A DNA stretch of 64,000 nucleotides from Diphasiastrum complanatum (GCA_029204225.1 CM055106.1:33824361-33888360); one strand, 5' to 3'. Shown: positions 13,195 to 25,998, counted from the first letter of the stretch. Numbers and translations: made by a program. Notes: generated by a model not told the origin, from the letters alone.

Positions 13195-13789
13195 TGTTGA
13201 GATTGCACAAGATTGATCAAAGAACAGTATGCTTGAAAAATCTAAGACAAGAACACAATGGCATACATCAGATGAAAAAATCTAACTCTTCACTATGAGA
13301 AATGAATATCATAAATAGTTCTAAGTGTTCAGTATGGAAAAAAGCTGCTCTCGGATAGAGAGAGAAAATCAAGCATGAATAACTCGGGTAGAGAGAGAAT
13401 GAGTCCAAAACACCAAAATCTCAATATTCACAATGTGGCAAAACATGTCCAGCTTTTCCTACATGAGAGAGACTCGAATTCCTACAGTGGGGTTGCATGG
13501 AAAGTTCACTTAACTGAACTAATTCACCTACCATAGATCCACATGTGTAACTGCATGCATATATGTTGCATATACTGCATGTCGACTCATAAAACTGCCT
13601 AGACATGTGTAGATCACTGAAACTATTTTGCATGTTGCATGCACTGATTGCATGTGGCTTGCATGCATACAGTAAGACTTTGCATGTTATCTAAACATCT
13701 GCATGTCATCATAATTGAACCTATCTAACTCAAATCCGAACTACACTAGAAGGATATGTGCTCAATTCGCACTTCTTTTATGTACAACA
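13195..13789 (-). repeat. Copia LTR, 595 bp, shared between two copies
   Basis: Termini in plus-strand reading are TGTTGAGATTGC and TGTACAACA, giving the inverted ends TGTTG and CAACA. The gag-bearing copy (12079-13170) follows it on the minus strand and the RNase H end of another copy (13762 onward) precedes it. The end nearest the leader (TTGTGCAATCTCAACA on the minus strand) aligns with the end of the plus-strand LTR at 16183-16822. Confidence 0.7.
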
Positions 13790-15269
13790 TGAATTTTAGT
13801 GGAAATCACCATAGACATGGCCCCAAACTCGAGATAGGAAGATAATATTTTAATAATCTTCACACTTGACTTCGAAATTAGGACAAGGTTTGACCTCATC
13901 TTCATAAACACATTTTTGAGTAGAGGTTTGGTGAGAAGATCTGCAACACAATCCGAAGATGAAACATGCTCCAATGAAATCTCTCTCCCAATGACTTTTT
14001 CTCTTACAAAATGATGAGCCACTTCAATATGCTTGCTCCTTGCATGAAAGACTGGATTATTTGCAAGAGCCTGAGTAGAAATGTTATCATTCTTGATAAT
14101 TGGTAAATCATCATCTGCATTTTAGCTCCAAAAGTAGCCTTTTGATCCATAAAACCTCCTTTGTTGTGGTTGTAAGAAATTTGTATCCAGGTTCACAAGA
14201 TGATAAGGAAATAGTTGCATGTTTCTTTGATAGCCAAGAAACCAAATTTTCTCCAAAAAACATAGTGTAAGCACTTGTAAATTTCCTATCCAACCTATCT
14301 CCTGCAAAATCTGAATCTGAAAAAGCAATCAAAGTCAGATCTTCTCCTTCATAGTATAGTCCATAATTCAAGGTAGAAGATATATACCTCAAGACTCTTT
14401 TAACCAACTTCCAATGATATAACTTTAGATCCCGCATGTGTTGACTTAGCTTATGAACACAAAGCTTAGATCAGGCCTAGTCACTGTTAACCAAATAAGT
14501 GAGCCAATAAGACTCCTATAAAGAGTGATGTCCTCAAAGGATTTTTCATCATCTTTAATAGGAACTTTTACAGTGTGCTCCATAGGTGTATCTATGCCTT
14601 TACAGTTCTCCATATGAAATTTCCTGAGCATGAAAAGTGCATATCTACTTTGGCTTACAAATGCATGACCTTTCCAAAAATCTATTTCAAGGCCTAGAAT
14701 ATAGTGAAGAACTCCTAAGTCCTGCATCTTAAACTCAGTACCAAGTGCATGCTTAGTTTCTTCAACTAACTTCTCATTGTTTCCACAAAGAATAATATCA
14801 TCTACATAGATGAGAAGAATAATTACACAGTATCTACAAACTTATAATACAGAGAAGGGTCATATTCACTTAGACAAAAGCCGAGTGATATGAGATAGGA
14901 ATTGAGCCTTGCATACCAAGACCTTGGTGCCTGTTTCAGTCCATACAGACTTTTGAACAAAAGATAAATTTTTGATTCATCACCTTCCTTCACAAAACCT
15001 GGAGGCTGCTCCATATAAATCTCCTCCTCAAGGTAACCATTGAGAAATGCATTAGAAACATCAAGCTGGAACATACTCCATTTGTGAAAACATGCAAGAG
15101 AGATGAGTATTCGAATTGTTACCATCTTTGCAACTGGTGCAAAGGTGTCTTCATAGTCAAGACCTTTGATCTGTGAGTAGCCTTTGGCACAAAGTCTTGC
15201 TTTTATACAAATTGATAGATCCATCATGATTATACTTGATTCTGAATACCCACTTACATCCAATCGCAA
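13762..15269 (-). mobile_element. Ty1/copia reverse transcriptase and RNase H
   Basis: Minus-strand copia pol. RT starts at about 15269 with GCKWVFRIKYNHDG and continues through the GLDYEDTFAPVAKM block, QLDVSNAFLNG and SLYGLKQAPRSWY (14823-15269). The RT end and connection follow (14446-14727), then RNase H (14111-14437, with FSDSDFAGD and LSSCE) and its tail with DLLTKPL (13762-14022). The copy ends at the LTR at 13195-13789. Its RT start abuts a plus-strand relative at about 15270. Broken at a few sites. Confidence 0.9.
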
Positions 15270-16182
15270 CTACATTCTAGGCCTACAGATTGATCTTTGT
15301 CATGATTATGCTTTCATAAGTCAATCTAAATATGCTCTTTCAATGCTCAAAAAGTTTAATATGGAAAATTGCAAGAGTGTAGCCACACCTATGGAGCATA
15401 TTGTAAAAGATCCTAATAAGGGAGATGAAAGATCCTTCGAGGACATCACTCTTTTTAGGAGTCTCATTGGCTCCTTGATTTGGTTGACCATCACTAGGCC
15501 CGATATGAGCTATTTTGTGCACAAGCTAAGTCAATCTATGCAAGATCCCAAGATCTATCATTGGAAACCAGCCAAGAGAGTCTTGAGATATGTATCTTCA
15601 ACATATGATTATGGATTACTCTACAAAAGTGAAGATCTATCTATGGTTGGCTACTCGGACTCGGATTTTGCTAGTGACAAGGTGGATCGAAAATCCACAA
15701 GTGCTTACACTAAATTTTTTGGAGGAAATCTCATATCTTGGCTTTCTAAAAAGCAAGATACCATCTCACTATCATGTTGTGAGGCCGAGTATAAGGCCCT
15801 TACAACAACAACAAAAGAGGTGCTATGGATCAAAAGACTATTATTGGAGCTCAAGTGCATCAAGGAGGAAGATCTACCTATGATCAAATGTGACAACATC
15901 TTGGCCCAAGCCCTTGCCAACAATTCTATCTTTCATGCAAGGAGCAAACATATTGAAGTTGCACATCATTTTGTAAGGGAAAAGCTTATTGGAGGAGAGA
16001 TCAACTTGGAGCACATTGGATCATCTTCATGCATTGTCGATCTTCTCACCAAGCCATTGCTCAAGAGTTCTTTCATCAAGCTTAGATTCAACCTTGGCTT
16101 GATTCCAAGATCTATGCTTAATTAGAATAGATATCTTTTTAAGAGGAGTGAAAAACATAAAAAATATATATATTTATATCTA
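15270..16182 (+). mobile_element. Ty1/copia RT end and RNase H, inverted partner
   Basis: Plus-strand copia pol beginning abruptly in the late RT region (YILGLQID) and running open to 16125. It shows TRPDMSYF, RVLRYVSS, YSDSDFASD, LSKKQDTISLS, CEAEYKAL, KCDNILAQAL, RSKHIEVAHHFVREK and a DLLTKPL tail, the standard copia RNase H order with D-E-D residues. A purine-rich tract AAGAGGAGTGAAAAA at 16141-16155 precedes the LTR at 16183. It is homologous to the minus-strand pol on its left, so the two form a long inverted repeat. The RNase H part reads unusually clean. Confidence 0.9.
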
Positions 16183-16822
16183 TGTTGAGTTAGGGGATGT
16201 GTTAACTTTTTATGTCTCCATCCACATGTTAGTAATTGATTAGGCCAATTTTGGCTTTAGAGGCAATTTGAGCAAGTACACATGTAAAGTGATGATTAGG
16301 CCAAAAGTAGAGTTTGATGTGGCTCGAGCTAGCTTAGGCTTGTTACACTTGTCATCATGAGGTTGGATGTGTGACACTTCCCTATGTGTTGGCATGAGAT
16401 CTAGTGACCAATCAAAAGAGATAAATCCCCCAATTTGGTCCAATCAAGTTTGAGAGCTCATATGTCACTCAACCAATCATATTTGGAGCAAGTAAAAAAA
16501 GGATCCAATCATAAGCTACTCCTGCCTACCTCGAGTTCCTAATAGAGAGTTTGATAGATTCATTTCTATGTAAGTTTTTTGGAGTTAAAGAGAGTTTCTA
16601 GATTTTGAGCTATTTTGGCTTTCTCTCTCTACTTGAGTCTTGAATGTTGGATTCTCTCTCTACCCGAGAGCAAGGCTTTTCCACACTTAGTTTTTCTGCC
16701 ACAAGTCTCCACGTGTGAATGTACTTTGGTGTTTGATATGCATGTTACATTGTGCCTTGCCTTAGATTTGTGAGATAGATCTTGGATTTCAATCTATGCT
16801 TGATATTTGTGCAATCACCACA
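16183..16822 (+). repeat. Copia LTR, about 640 bp
   Basis: Starts TGTTGAGTTAGGGG after the polypurine tract and ends near TGTGCAATCACCACA. The end aligns with the minus-strand LTR at 13195-13789. The following 16823-16880 resembles the leader of the other copy, including an ACATGTGTGAAATTT word, so this LTR also lies between a pol end and a leader. Confidence 0.65.
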
Positions 16823-16887
16823 TCTTAGGAGATCATAATCATACTTTTGGGGAGTCCCACATGTGTGAAATTTAACAAGATCATCAT

Positions 16888-17175
16888 TTATGAACACATG
16901 GGTGCCCCTTCATTTGAGTCTCTATTTGAGAGCCTCTCCCCCAGTGGCATATTGTCTTTCATTCTCCAACCTCGCTCCATTCCTATATTTCTCAACCCTA
17001 AAGTTTCTTCAAGAATCATCTTAGCCTCTTTTGTTGCATCTTTAGTGTCGGGCACTCTTCTCACTCTAACATTAAGAAACTTGCTATCCATTAAACTTTC
17101 TTCTGTTAAGGTGGTTGTGACCATCTTTGCTACAAATTTAGTTTTACTTTGTTTGTTGTCCTTTACCATTTTCAA
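16888..17175 (-). pseudogene. Unrecognised open stretch, basic and Lys/Met-rich
   Basis: A 95-residue minus-strand open stretch containing KFVAKMVTTTLTEESLMDSK and NVRVRRVPDTKDATKEAK and ending DSNEGAPMCS. The composition is protein-like and resembles uncharacterised retroelement-associated polyproteins, but I cannot assign a domain. The opposite strand is also open here, so the coding strand is not certain. Confidence 0.3.
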
Positions 17176-17269
17176 CCAAGTTCGGAGGTCCTACTTAAAC
17201 TTATTATCCTCGATTCCTTGGATTTCCCACACTAAGGAGAGGTCGACGTGTAGTCCAGACGTGTAGATG

Positions 17270-19500
17270 TCCCTTGACTTACTTGAAAGTAATGACCTAC
17301 TTTACAAGAGCAAGAGCTTAAACTCTAATTGAAATTTAAACTTATGTTGACAACTAACTTATATTTTGCCGTGCTAGTCAGGGCCAAATTGGGAAAAGAA
17401 AAAAAGTCATTGATCAGTTGACTTAGAGAAAAAAAATTTGAAGGAAAATGTGCAATTTCATTTTGCATTAAACGTCCTTGATATGCCTAGTGGCATTGAG
17501 CTTATGCCTAGTGTAGGCACTTTTGCTTCCTCACTTAGGCTAAAATGCGATTTTATCTACTCAAGGCACTGATATTGTGGACACCTTCTCTATAAGCAAC
17601 AATTGTAGTTCCTAAATATGGAATTATGTCTTGTTTTTTGATAATCGATTTATCATTACCTCTTATTCTCCAGCTTGAATGTTTTCTTCTAGCTCCAAAA
17701 TACAAGAAGGGAATGTCCTAATAAATTATGTCATGTTTCTTGATTGGAGATTCATCATTACCTCTTAATCTTCAGCTTGAATATCTTCTTCTAGCTCCAC
17801 AATACAACAAGGGTCCTATTTGTATCAAAGCTACTTCTAATAGCTCTTGTGCCCTTGGATTTATACATTTTTTGTAAGTTGATTTGTTCATCCTTAGTAA
17901 CAATTGGGATCAGTTTCCATTTAAAATGAAGCTTTTTCCACTACTTATTGAAGCAGTAGTTCACAATATTGTTAGCTTTCTATCAAGACAAACTCCTAAT
18001 TTACATCAACTACCATCTTGCTTATTTTTCAAAGCCATCTCTTGTCATTCCTTTTTAAGTTTGAATTTGATTCCCTTACGTAAAACTTGACAAATCTCAA
18101 CTATGATGGCTCTATGCACCAATGATGGTCTACCAATAACGACCAAGAGTAATCTCATATATGGCAACAAGCAAACAAGTCAACTAGCAGATTGAGACAT
18201 GTTTTAATAGAGTTATGTCATGGCTCTCACCTTCCTGAGGCCTGTATAATGATCACCTTGAGTCTTTAAGACTACACTCGTACCCAATGAACATGCTACT
18301 AACCTGCAAAGGAATCATAATCTTATATATGTGCAATTAAAGGTGAATACATGTCAACATGATCACCACCCATTCTGGACAAAATAATAAACCAAATCAG
18401 TTTGAAAACAATACGGACATCCAAACACATCAATGGATGCCCTTCACTGTGCAGGAAGCCTCAGACATCAATAAAGATGACTACAATGCCTGTAGCACAC
18501 ACCACCAATCCCAGACCCACCCCCACCCCCAACAAAAAGAGAAAAGAAACATTATCAATACATGCTAGCTTTCTGCATGTGTGTGCAAGTTGACATAAAC
18601 TTGAAATTTGTTTCCAACTTTGGTATCTTGAATGTTCACCGAGACTTTGTGCAACTAATAAATTTTTCATATCCTAAAAGAAAGATACTTAAAGTATCTT
18701 CAAGGCTCTGCCATAATTCTATTTGAAGGTTCTTGCACGCACTAACTTCCTGACTTTTAAACATACGATAGAAGAGATGAGTAGTTTCTTCTAACAGCAA
18801 CACGACATACTGGATTCCCACCTCTATTATGAGCTTGGAAGAAAAGTACTTCAATTCCAGATGTTCAATCTTTACTTTTTCCTGAATCCTTGTAGCATAA
18901 CATGCTCAGAATAATTACAGATAGTATAACCAGCCAACAAACAAAGCATAGAAACATGACGATCCATATTTTCAGAATCTACAATGATCACAGACAATGT
19001 CAAGAGAAAGACTGGGTTCTATAAAAACACAGTAATTTTGATTACATCATTGCTCATTCTTCAACATGGTTTCATAAGCCACAGTGCTATAGCAAGTAAA
19101 TACAATTCAAAACACGGACTCTCAAAAGAATTATAAGATCAACCCAACAGTGTTTTTGACATACAATGATGCATGTCACATTAGTTGTTTTTTTATAAAG
19201 AGTTAGAAAGAGAACTGATCAAATAAAAGATCTTCCATCCATTAGAGAGAAAAGAGAAACTGAAAGGTTTGAAACTCAGCCCATATAGGTTGTTTGGCTT
19301 CAGTAAGATCTTAGCAAAAAATAATCAAACAAAACAAAGTGCTACAAGAACCAATTCAGCTTCTAGAACTTGCTGTTTTACGTCAGCAGCCCCCTGCAGT
19401 ACTGTGATCATCGAAGAAAAGCCTAACCTATCTAGATTAAACACCAATGAAATATCAAAAACAGTAAGCATGTTCACCACTTCAAGTATTACTGAAGTTT
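17270..19500. other. Unassigned non-coding stretch
   Basis: AT-rich sequence without a convincing coding region, LTR edge or RNA. It contains the tandem duplication at 17623-17813. A pyrimidine-rich, repeat-poor stretch with a CCCACCCCCACCCCCAAC run lies near 18518. The right part (about 19500-19715) may hold the 3' untranslated region of the dehydratase gene, which ends at 19716 on the minus strand. Confidence 0.5.
17623..17813. repeat. Tandem duplication, two copies of about 89 bp
   Basis: Copy 1 at 17623-17711 and copy 2 at 17725-17813, separated by 13 bp. Both begin ATTATGTC(T/A)TG and end with a TAC AAxAAGGG word. Roughly nine of ten bases agree by eye. Confidence 0.8.
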
Positions 19501-19715
19501 ACAGCTGAGGTGCCAAAAAGTGACAGCTGTATGACAGTACCACATATTTAACTTTGACAAAAAAAGAAATCCTTACAAGAAACTTCCAAAAATCACATAA
19601 AAGGATATCAAATTTCTCCATTTGCCAGAAAAGGCAACTTCTATAGCCAACACATCTTGACCACGAGGAATGTTAAATTCTGGCTAGCATGATATGATTC
19701 AAAAAGCCTAAACTC

Positions 19716-19815
19716 TTAGATTCCAGACTTGTCTGCCATTAGAAGTGCAACAGCATTCCCATCCAGAACAAGAAGGTTAGCAACCTTCTTGTAGCAAGTG
19801 GTTGCAAATGTTACT
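19716..19815 (-). CDS. mtHD: Dehydratase exon 3 with stop codon
   Basis: Starts after an ACAG acceptor. Its first base completes the split Lys codon, then VTFATTCYKK and LLVLDGNAVALLMAD, ending with TAA at 19716-19718. The frame and family match prove that it belongs to the exons 6 kb to the right, across the inserted element. Confidence 0.9.
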
Positions 19816-21452
19816 CTGTTACAAGACAGAGTTAGCAACAGAAAACTTCATAGGTAATCTTGATGCTAGCTGGTTCATGAAAAACAAAACTTGCATGTAA
19901 AATTCATGATTACCACAAGTCTGATCGGGAAGTGGGAAGTTCATAGGTCAACTAACTCATAATTGAAAACTTGAGCACTACTTTTCTAAGAACACCAACA
20001 TAAGCAATGAAAATGAGAGAACTTCCTGGGAATTAGCTGCTTGTAGCTGCTAATTCCCAGGAAGTTCTCTCTTGTAGCTGCATCCTTCTTGTAGCTGCTT
20101 ATCCTTCCAGATGGGCATCAACATCAAGGTGCCCAACATACAAAATTTATCAAATGAGGTAAAGAGGTCAAACTTGAGGCATATGTCTTGTTTAAATGCA
20201 TTAAAGAGGTCAAACTTGAGGCATAGCTCTTATTTAAATGTCAGGCAGTTGTAATCTAGAGGTCATCATATTCAAGGTGCCAATAATGTAACATGTGGCA
20301 TGTGGAACCATTAATCACATAAGCATTATGTTGGGCCCACAAAGAGTCGTAGATCGTCAATAGGGCCCAAAACTCAAGGTAGAATATAGAAGTGACAAGT
20401 CAGTTTACATGTTGTGACAGAGTCGAACTTGTGGAGATTATAAAGGCGTATGTTCGTACCCTTCCATAACATCAGGTGTTTAGCAATCAAGCGATTTCTC
20501 AACTAATGATGTGGCATATCCATGACGTTTTGGGGTTTCATAGGTGTTACAGCCCTAATGGGGGTTTGTACCATTAGGGGCTGTCTTGGTTGTAGGGGCC
20601 AGGCCTAATCTGGATAGTAGTCGAGTAGGACCATGGGGTCATACCCGCATGCGGTATAGGCATGTGTGTTGTATCCTAGTATGGGATAGGATGTACATGC
20701 ATTGTGCTTATGCATGGGTCTTGACTATTATGGGTTAGGGGTACCTACATGCAGTGGACATGCATGGGGAATTGGCATGATCAATTAGAGTGCTTCCATG
20801 TGGATTCAGTGCATGGGCAGGTGGGGTTGGCTATATCTCTATATATGCCTTCACCAGTGTCTATGAGGATCATTGTAGAGTCTGAGGCCGATATGCCTTC
20901 AACCTATGAAGCGCTCTTCTAGCTTGCCTTTCTCCTGGATTGCTCGGGGGCTAGATCGGATGGTCTAGGTTTGGCCGGGACGGTTTCGTCTACTGCAATC
21001 CTCCCTTTGGTGTTCTAGGAAGCTCTATCTCGGTTGGGAGTCCTGGGGGACGTTATATTATTGTTAAGGGAAGAAAGAATCCAGCCTGAGCATGCCATGC
21101 ATAGAATCAAATAAACATTTCAGATTCTCCCATAAAGCACGACATTGAATTTGATTTGCAGCAAGCTTTCATCTTACATTTCCCACCGGGAAAAAGATGC
21201 CAAAGCCACATGCAGCACCAATCAAACCCAGAAACCAGAGATTTTGCAACAATAGTAGACTGAAAACTTTCATTCCATACACCAGAAAATTGGAATCGAA
21301 TCAACAATCCCAAAACAGGTTACTAAATTGGTTCACCAAACGAAGGCAAAACACCTTGAATGACGACCTGATGGAGCGTTGGGATCCGTGTGGTAGAGCT
21401 AAAGGTCCGAGGAAGGGGGAGACACGTCCCTCTGATCGCCCTCTGATCCTGA

Positions 21453-21489
<37 letters not shown>

Positions 21490-24400
21490 CAGTGAGCTCG
21501 ATGCAGAATCCCTGCTGGTCCTCGGGTAGGTAGGCGCGAGGGAGGAGAAAGAAAGAGGGGGGGGGAACTTTAGATTTACATGCATATCACTTTTTTCGTG
21601 CATGCAGATTTTTTTTTTTTGATAAGATGCATGGTAAATTTGTAAGCTCCCGTGGATGGCTATGGTCAAGGTCCGGTTTTTTGTAATGGATTGGATACTG
21701 TTTTTTCCCCTTACTCTGCAAAAGGATTTTTACAGTAATTGTTGGACTTCTTTTTTTGAGGAGCAGTTGAATGGCCTTCATGCGTACGAAAGTGGTACTA
21801 GAGTTTGAATTGCAAGCTACTAGTAACAACTAATTAACTAAGTGCAATTTAGTGACTTTATTACAATTTGTGCGTTGGTATGGGTCTGGACATAAAACAA
21901 ATTTTTTCGGTCCTCTTGTTTCTAGAAGGGACAGCTTCCTTTGAGTGAAGGAAATTGCTTGGAGACAGAAAAGAAAAAAAAAAAAAAAAAGGCTAAATTC
22001 CTTGTGGAATTTCTGTAGGCTTACATTGCTATTTTGGGGGTCCGAAGTAGATATTTGTTTTTCAATTGCTTTTTTGGGCAATCGTGAATTAGTGACTAGG
22101 GTCCAAGATTTCACGAAACTTTGACCAAGGTACTGGTCAAAAGAACCCAAACTTTAGAATAAATTTAAGTCCAATTGAATGGGGGTGAAAAACAAGAATC
22201 AATTGAACCGTAAACTTTTTTTTGACGGGATCTTGTTTTCCGCTTATTCTTTCCAATTTCTAAATCTGTCAACTTAAAGGATTTTTTGAGTGTAATTTAA
22301 AGTCCTTTCTAGTGACTAGAAGATTCAGAAAAGAGGGAAAGAGGATATAAGCTAGAATTTGTACTATGAAGTTGGAATTTTGACATTCCTAAGAACTTGG
22401 CATAGTACAGAGAGATGGGATTCTAAAGTTACTTGAATCTTTTTAGATCTTGAGATTATGAGAAAATCTCTGAAGACTTTGTGAGTTCCAATGAAATCAA
22501 TTGATTTTTGGAATGATTGATCGGAAAGTGGATGGTCATCTTGGAGGAAGAACCTGTGGTATGGGACGCAGGCAATTCCAAGAAGGTGATTTGAAACTAA
22601 CTGATCGGTGTGACCATCATAAAGTCGTATGACTTGAATGATGCCATTTGTTATGGGTCACAAGAGGGTTTTTTTGTCGGAATTGTTGAGGTATTGGTCA
22701 TGACCCCTTTATGGATATCTCAAATCGCAAAATAGGGAACCCTGAGTTTCTCTGTAAATATATTTGAAAATTTCTTCTTTGTGAATCTAACAACCCGAGT
22801 CCATGTGATTCCTTGGAGGGTAGGATATCTACCTGAGTTCCTTGGATGATAGTGCATGAAAGATTAAATGATTTCCCATAGACTAACAGTGATATTCGTG
22901 GATAACTAATTGGGAATAATTCGTTGATCCATGTGCAAATCCTTCTCTGATCTATTCAAGTCGGTTTTCCAAGAGGTAATGGTTTCTATTATCAAACATG
23001 AATACCTTTGGATAAGTTGTTATGCTAGTATGTTGAGTCATTAACTGTCTTGGAGTCAGTTGATGCAACATCTGCTATTGACTTGTCCGGTTCAATGGGA
23101 TATTCTGTTAGACTTCTCCTAGACTATATCTAGTGTGATATGACTTTTATTGGAAACTTGTGGAGTTTTCTGATAAAAGGGGGAGAAGTAATTGATAGAA
23201 ATTTGCCTGGGTGAAACATCCATAGTATTGATTCTAGATTGAATCCGTAATGTATATAGATGAAGGACTTGGTTTTGAATCAAAATGCATAGGATATTTT
23301 GGTTACTGTTGGGATCTTCTAAGGATTGTTAAGAAATCCAGTTAGAAGATATATGGGAAAGTTTTTTAAGCAATTCTTGTATGAATAGCGAGTCACTAAT
23401 TATGAACCAGTTAGGTTGATATTAGGTGATCCTATTATAAGAAAGGGTTGTTTAGGTGGTCCCTTTGTTGGTTTGATCAACTTGAGTTAGTGAGAACTAG
23501 GAGTTGATGCAAAAAAAGAAATTTTTAGCAAATGATATATTGATTTAGGAAAAAATCTGTGATCAAGATTTTGGGTTCCTATTTGATGGAAAAAAGAGCA
23601 CTCTTGGAGAGATATACTGTCTCATGTTAACTGGGTTACAGGATTCTCAGTTAGGCATCTAATATATACAGATTGGGTATGATCTGTGGAGATATGCTAT
23701 GTATTGATTCATAGTGGGATCATGTGTTTTTGCACAAATTCTTAATCCTGTGGATTCACTATGAGATCAGTGGACTGAGTTTATTTGCATGCATAAAATA
23801 GTCAACAAACATAGGCATATTGTTGAGAAGTGTCTTATGACAATTTCTCTCTTGGTGCACAGATTTGGTACAGAGGATTTTCTTTTGGCCAAAGTTAATG
23901 CCTTTCGTAGAATCTTATATGTTGAACTGATAACAGTGCCAGTGGAGTAATGCGGAATGTGTGAAGGCTGGTGGGCTGTTGCATCCATTAGATAATCCTA
24001 CTAAGTGGTGGGATAGTATCTCGATGGATTTTGTAGTTGGTTAACCGTGTACGAATAAACAAGAATGTTGCAATTTGGGTCATAGTTGACTGGTTAACCA
24101 AATTGGTTATGTTTATTCCGGTAAAGACTATAGAAAGCGCCTAAGTTGTTGGGCGAGTCTACAAGATATCATTATCTGTTAATATTGTAGTTAAGTTTTA
24201 TTGTTTGTAAGTCACAACCATTATGAGTTATTTTGACTCAGGTAGTGGGTGATTTACATAAGCTACGTAGGAAGTTTTGGTTCTAATTATTTTTCGTTTG
24301 AAAATAAAATTATCTTGGAAAACTCAGTTGGAGTTGGATAATTGGTGGAACCAAAAGCCCATGGCTTCAGTAATGAAGTTTGGTAAATCTTAAGTTATTC

Positions 24401-25964
24401 TAGTTCAGAACTTAAGTATATTGGGGTCTAGATGTGTTCTAGATGGAACTTTGACTTTGGAATGACATGTTGTGCCATGTCTAGAGTGAAGAATTAGGAG
24501 ACTACAATTCTTTATTGGCATCATAAGGTGAGTAGATTCACATAGATCTGAGATTTTCCTAGTGGAAAAGATTTTTGTGAGCAACTCATATGTCTTTAAG
24601 AGTAGTTACATTCACGTTCTCTTATTTTCAAGTATAGAATAAGAATCCGGTGAATTGTAATTGACGAATCATAGTTCAGGTTCCAGTCTATATTTGACTT
24701 TCAAGAGAGGGTAACGTGAGTGTGTAAAGGTTGCATGATTCTAAGGTAATGCACATTGGGTGGCATTACAATTTGTCTGCTCGTTATAGTGGACCATAGG
24801 AAATCTTGAAAAAGATTGGATCTTTAGCTCATCAGTATGTGTTACCAGAGGGAATCAAGACTCATCGATTACCTTGGTTCTGGTGAAGTCTAGATTCATT
24901 TGAAGACTTATCTGAAGGGATGCCTTTAGAACCTGAAAAGATGCTTGATATAAGATCCAAGCGATTGCGTAATCGGGAGGTTATTGAGCATCTGATTCGT
25001 TGGAAAGGATATTCTGAGGATGAGGATTCATGTGAACTAGAAGGTAATCTAAAGAAGAGTTTCCCGGACTTTAAGTTCTGAGGACGGATCTAAAATAAGG
25101 GGGGAAGTATGTTACGGCCCTAATGGGGGTTTGTACCATTAGGGGCTGTCTTGGTTGTAGGGGCCAGGCCTAATCTGGATAGTCGAGTAGGACCATGGGG
25201 TCATACCCGCATGCGGTATAGGCATGTGTGTTGTATCCTAGTATGGGATAGGATGTACATGCATTGTGCTTATGCATGGGTCTTGACTATTATGGGTTAG
25301 GGGTACCTACATGCAGTGGACATGCATGGGGGATTGGCATGATCAATTAGAGTGCTTCCATGTGGATTCAGTGCATGGGCAGGTGGGGTTGGCTATATCT
25401 CTATATATACCTTCAGCAGTGTCTATGAGGATCATTGTAGAGTCTGAGGCCGATATGCCGTCAACCTATGAAGCGCTCTTCTGGCTTGCCTTTCTCCTGG
25501 ATTGCTCGGGGGCTAGATCGGACGGTCTAGGTTTGGTCGGGACGGTTTCGTCTACTGCAATCCTCCCTTTGGTGTTCTAGGAAGCTCTATCTCGGTTGGG
25601 AGTCCTGGGGGACGTTATAATAGGCATGTAGCACTCAAATCCTCCAACTAAACTAGTTCACCTTCCAAAATAACATTATCCTTCCCACGAAGTCGTGCTT
25701 TCAAGCCGCTTACATGGAATACAGGATGCACCTTAGTTCCAAGTTGGAAAATACACATATTGATAACCCCGAATTCCTCAGAGATCTACATAGAATTGAC
25801 CTCCTACAACCAAGTTTAAGCAATGTACAGACTTTTCTCTTCAGAAATCAGCAGAATAGGGTTGCAAACCAGCAACTAGCAAAAAGTGCATAATACTTCC
25901 TAAATCAAAAGGCAAATAAGCCCTGTCCTGGTAGCGATCTACCTCCAGAAGCTATTGCAATTGT

Positions 25965-25998
<34 letters not shown>

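Larger units (their letters stand above)
20545..25619 (+). mobile_element. Ty3/gypsy chromovirus inside intron 2 of the dehydratase gene
   Basis: A 5075-bp element with LTRs at 20545-21057 (513 bp) and 25110-25619 (510 bp), flanked by ATAGG on both sides. The LTRs begin TGTTAC and end GTTATA. They differ at about eight positions and by one 3-bp indel, roughly 1.6%, so the insertion is recent. The internal region is on the plus strand and strongly decayed. Recognisable are integrase-core sequence near 23985-24130 (KWWDSISMDFVVG), a chromodomain near 24925-25080 (RNREVIEHLIRWKGY) and a polypurine tract ATAAGGGGGGAAGTA at 25095-25109. No initiator-Met primer site is visible after the left LTR; instead, foreign-looking DNA occupies 21058 to about 21830. 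Broken in many places. Confidence 0.88.

Noticed and set aside
25311-25580. Plus-strand open stretch of 89 codons
   Set aside because: It lies entirely inside the chromovirus right LTR, and no protein family is recognisable.
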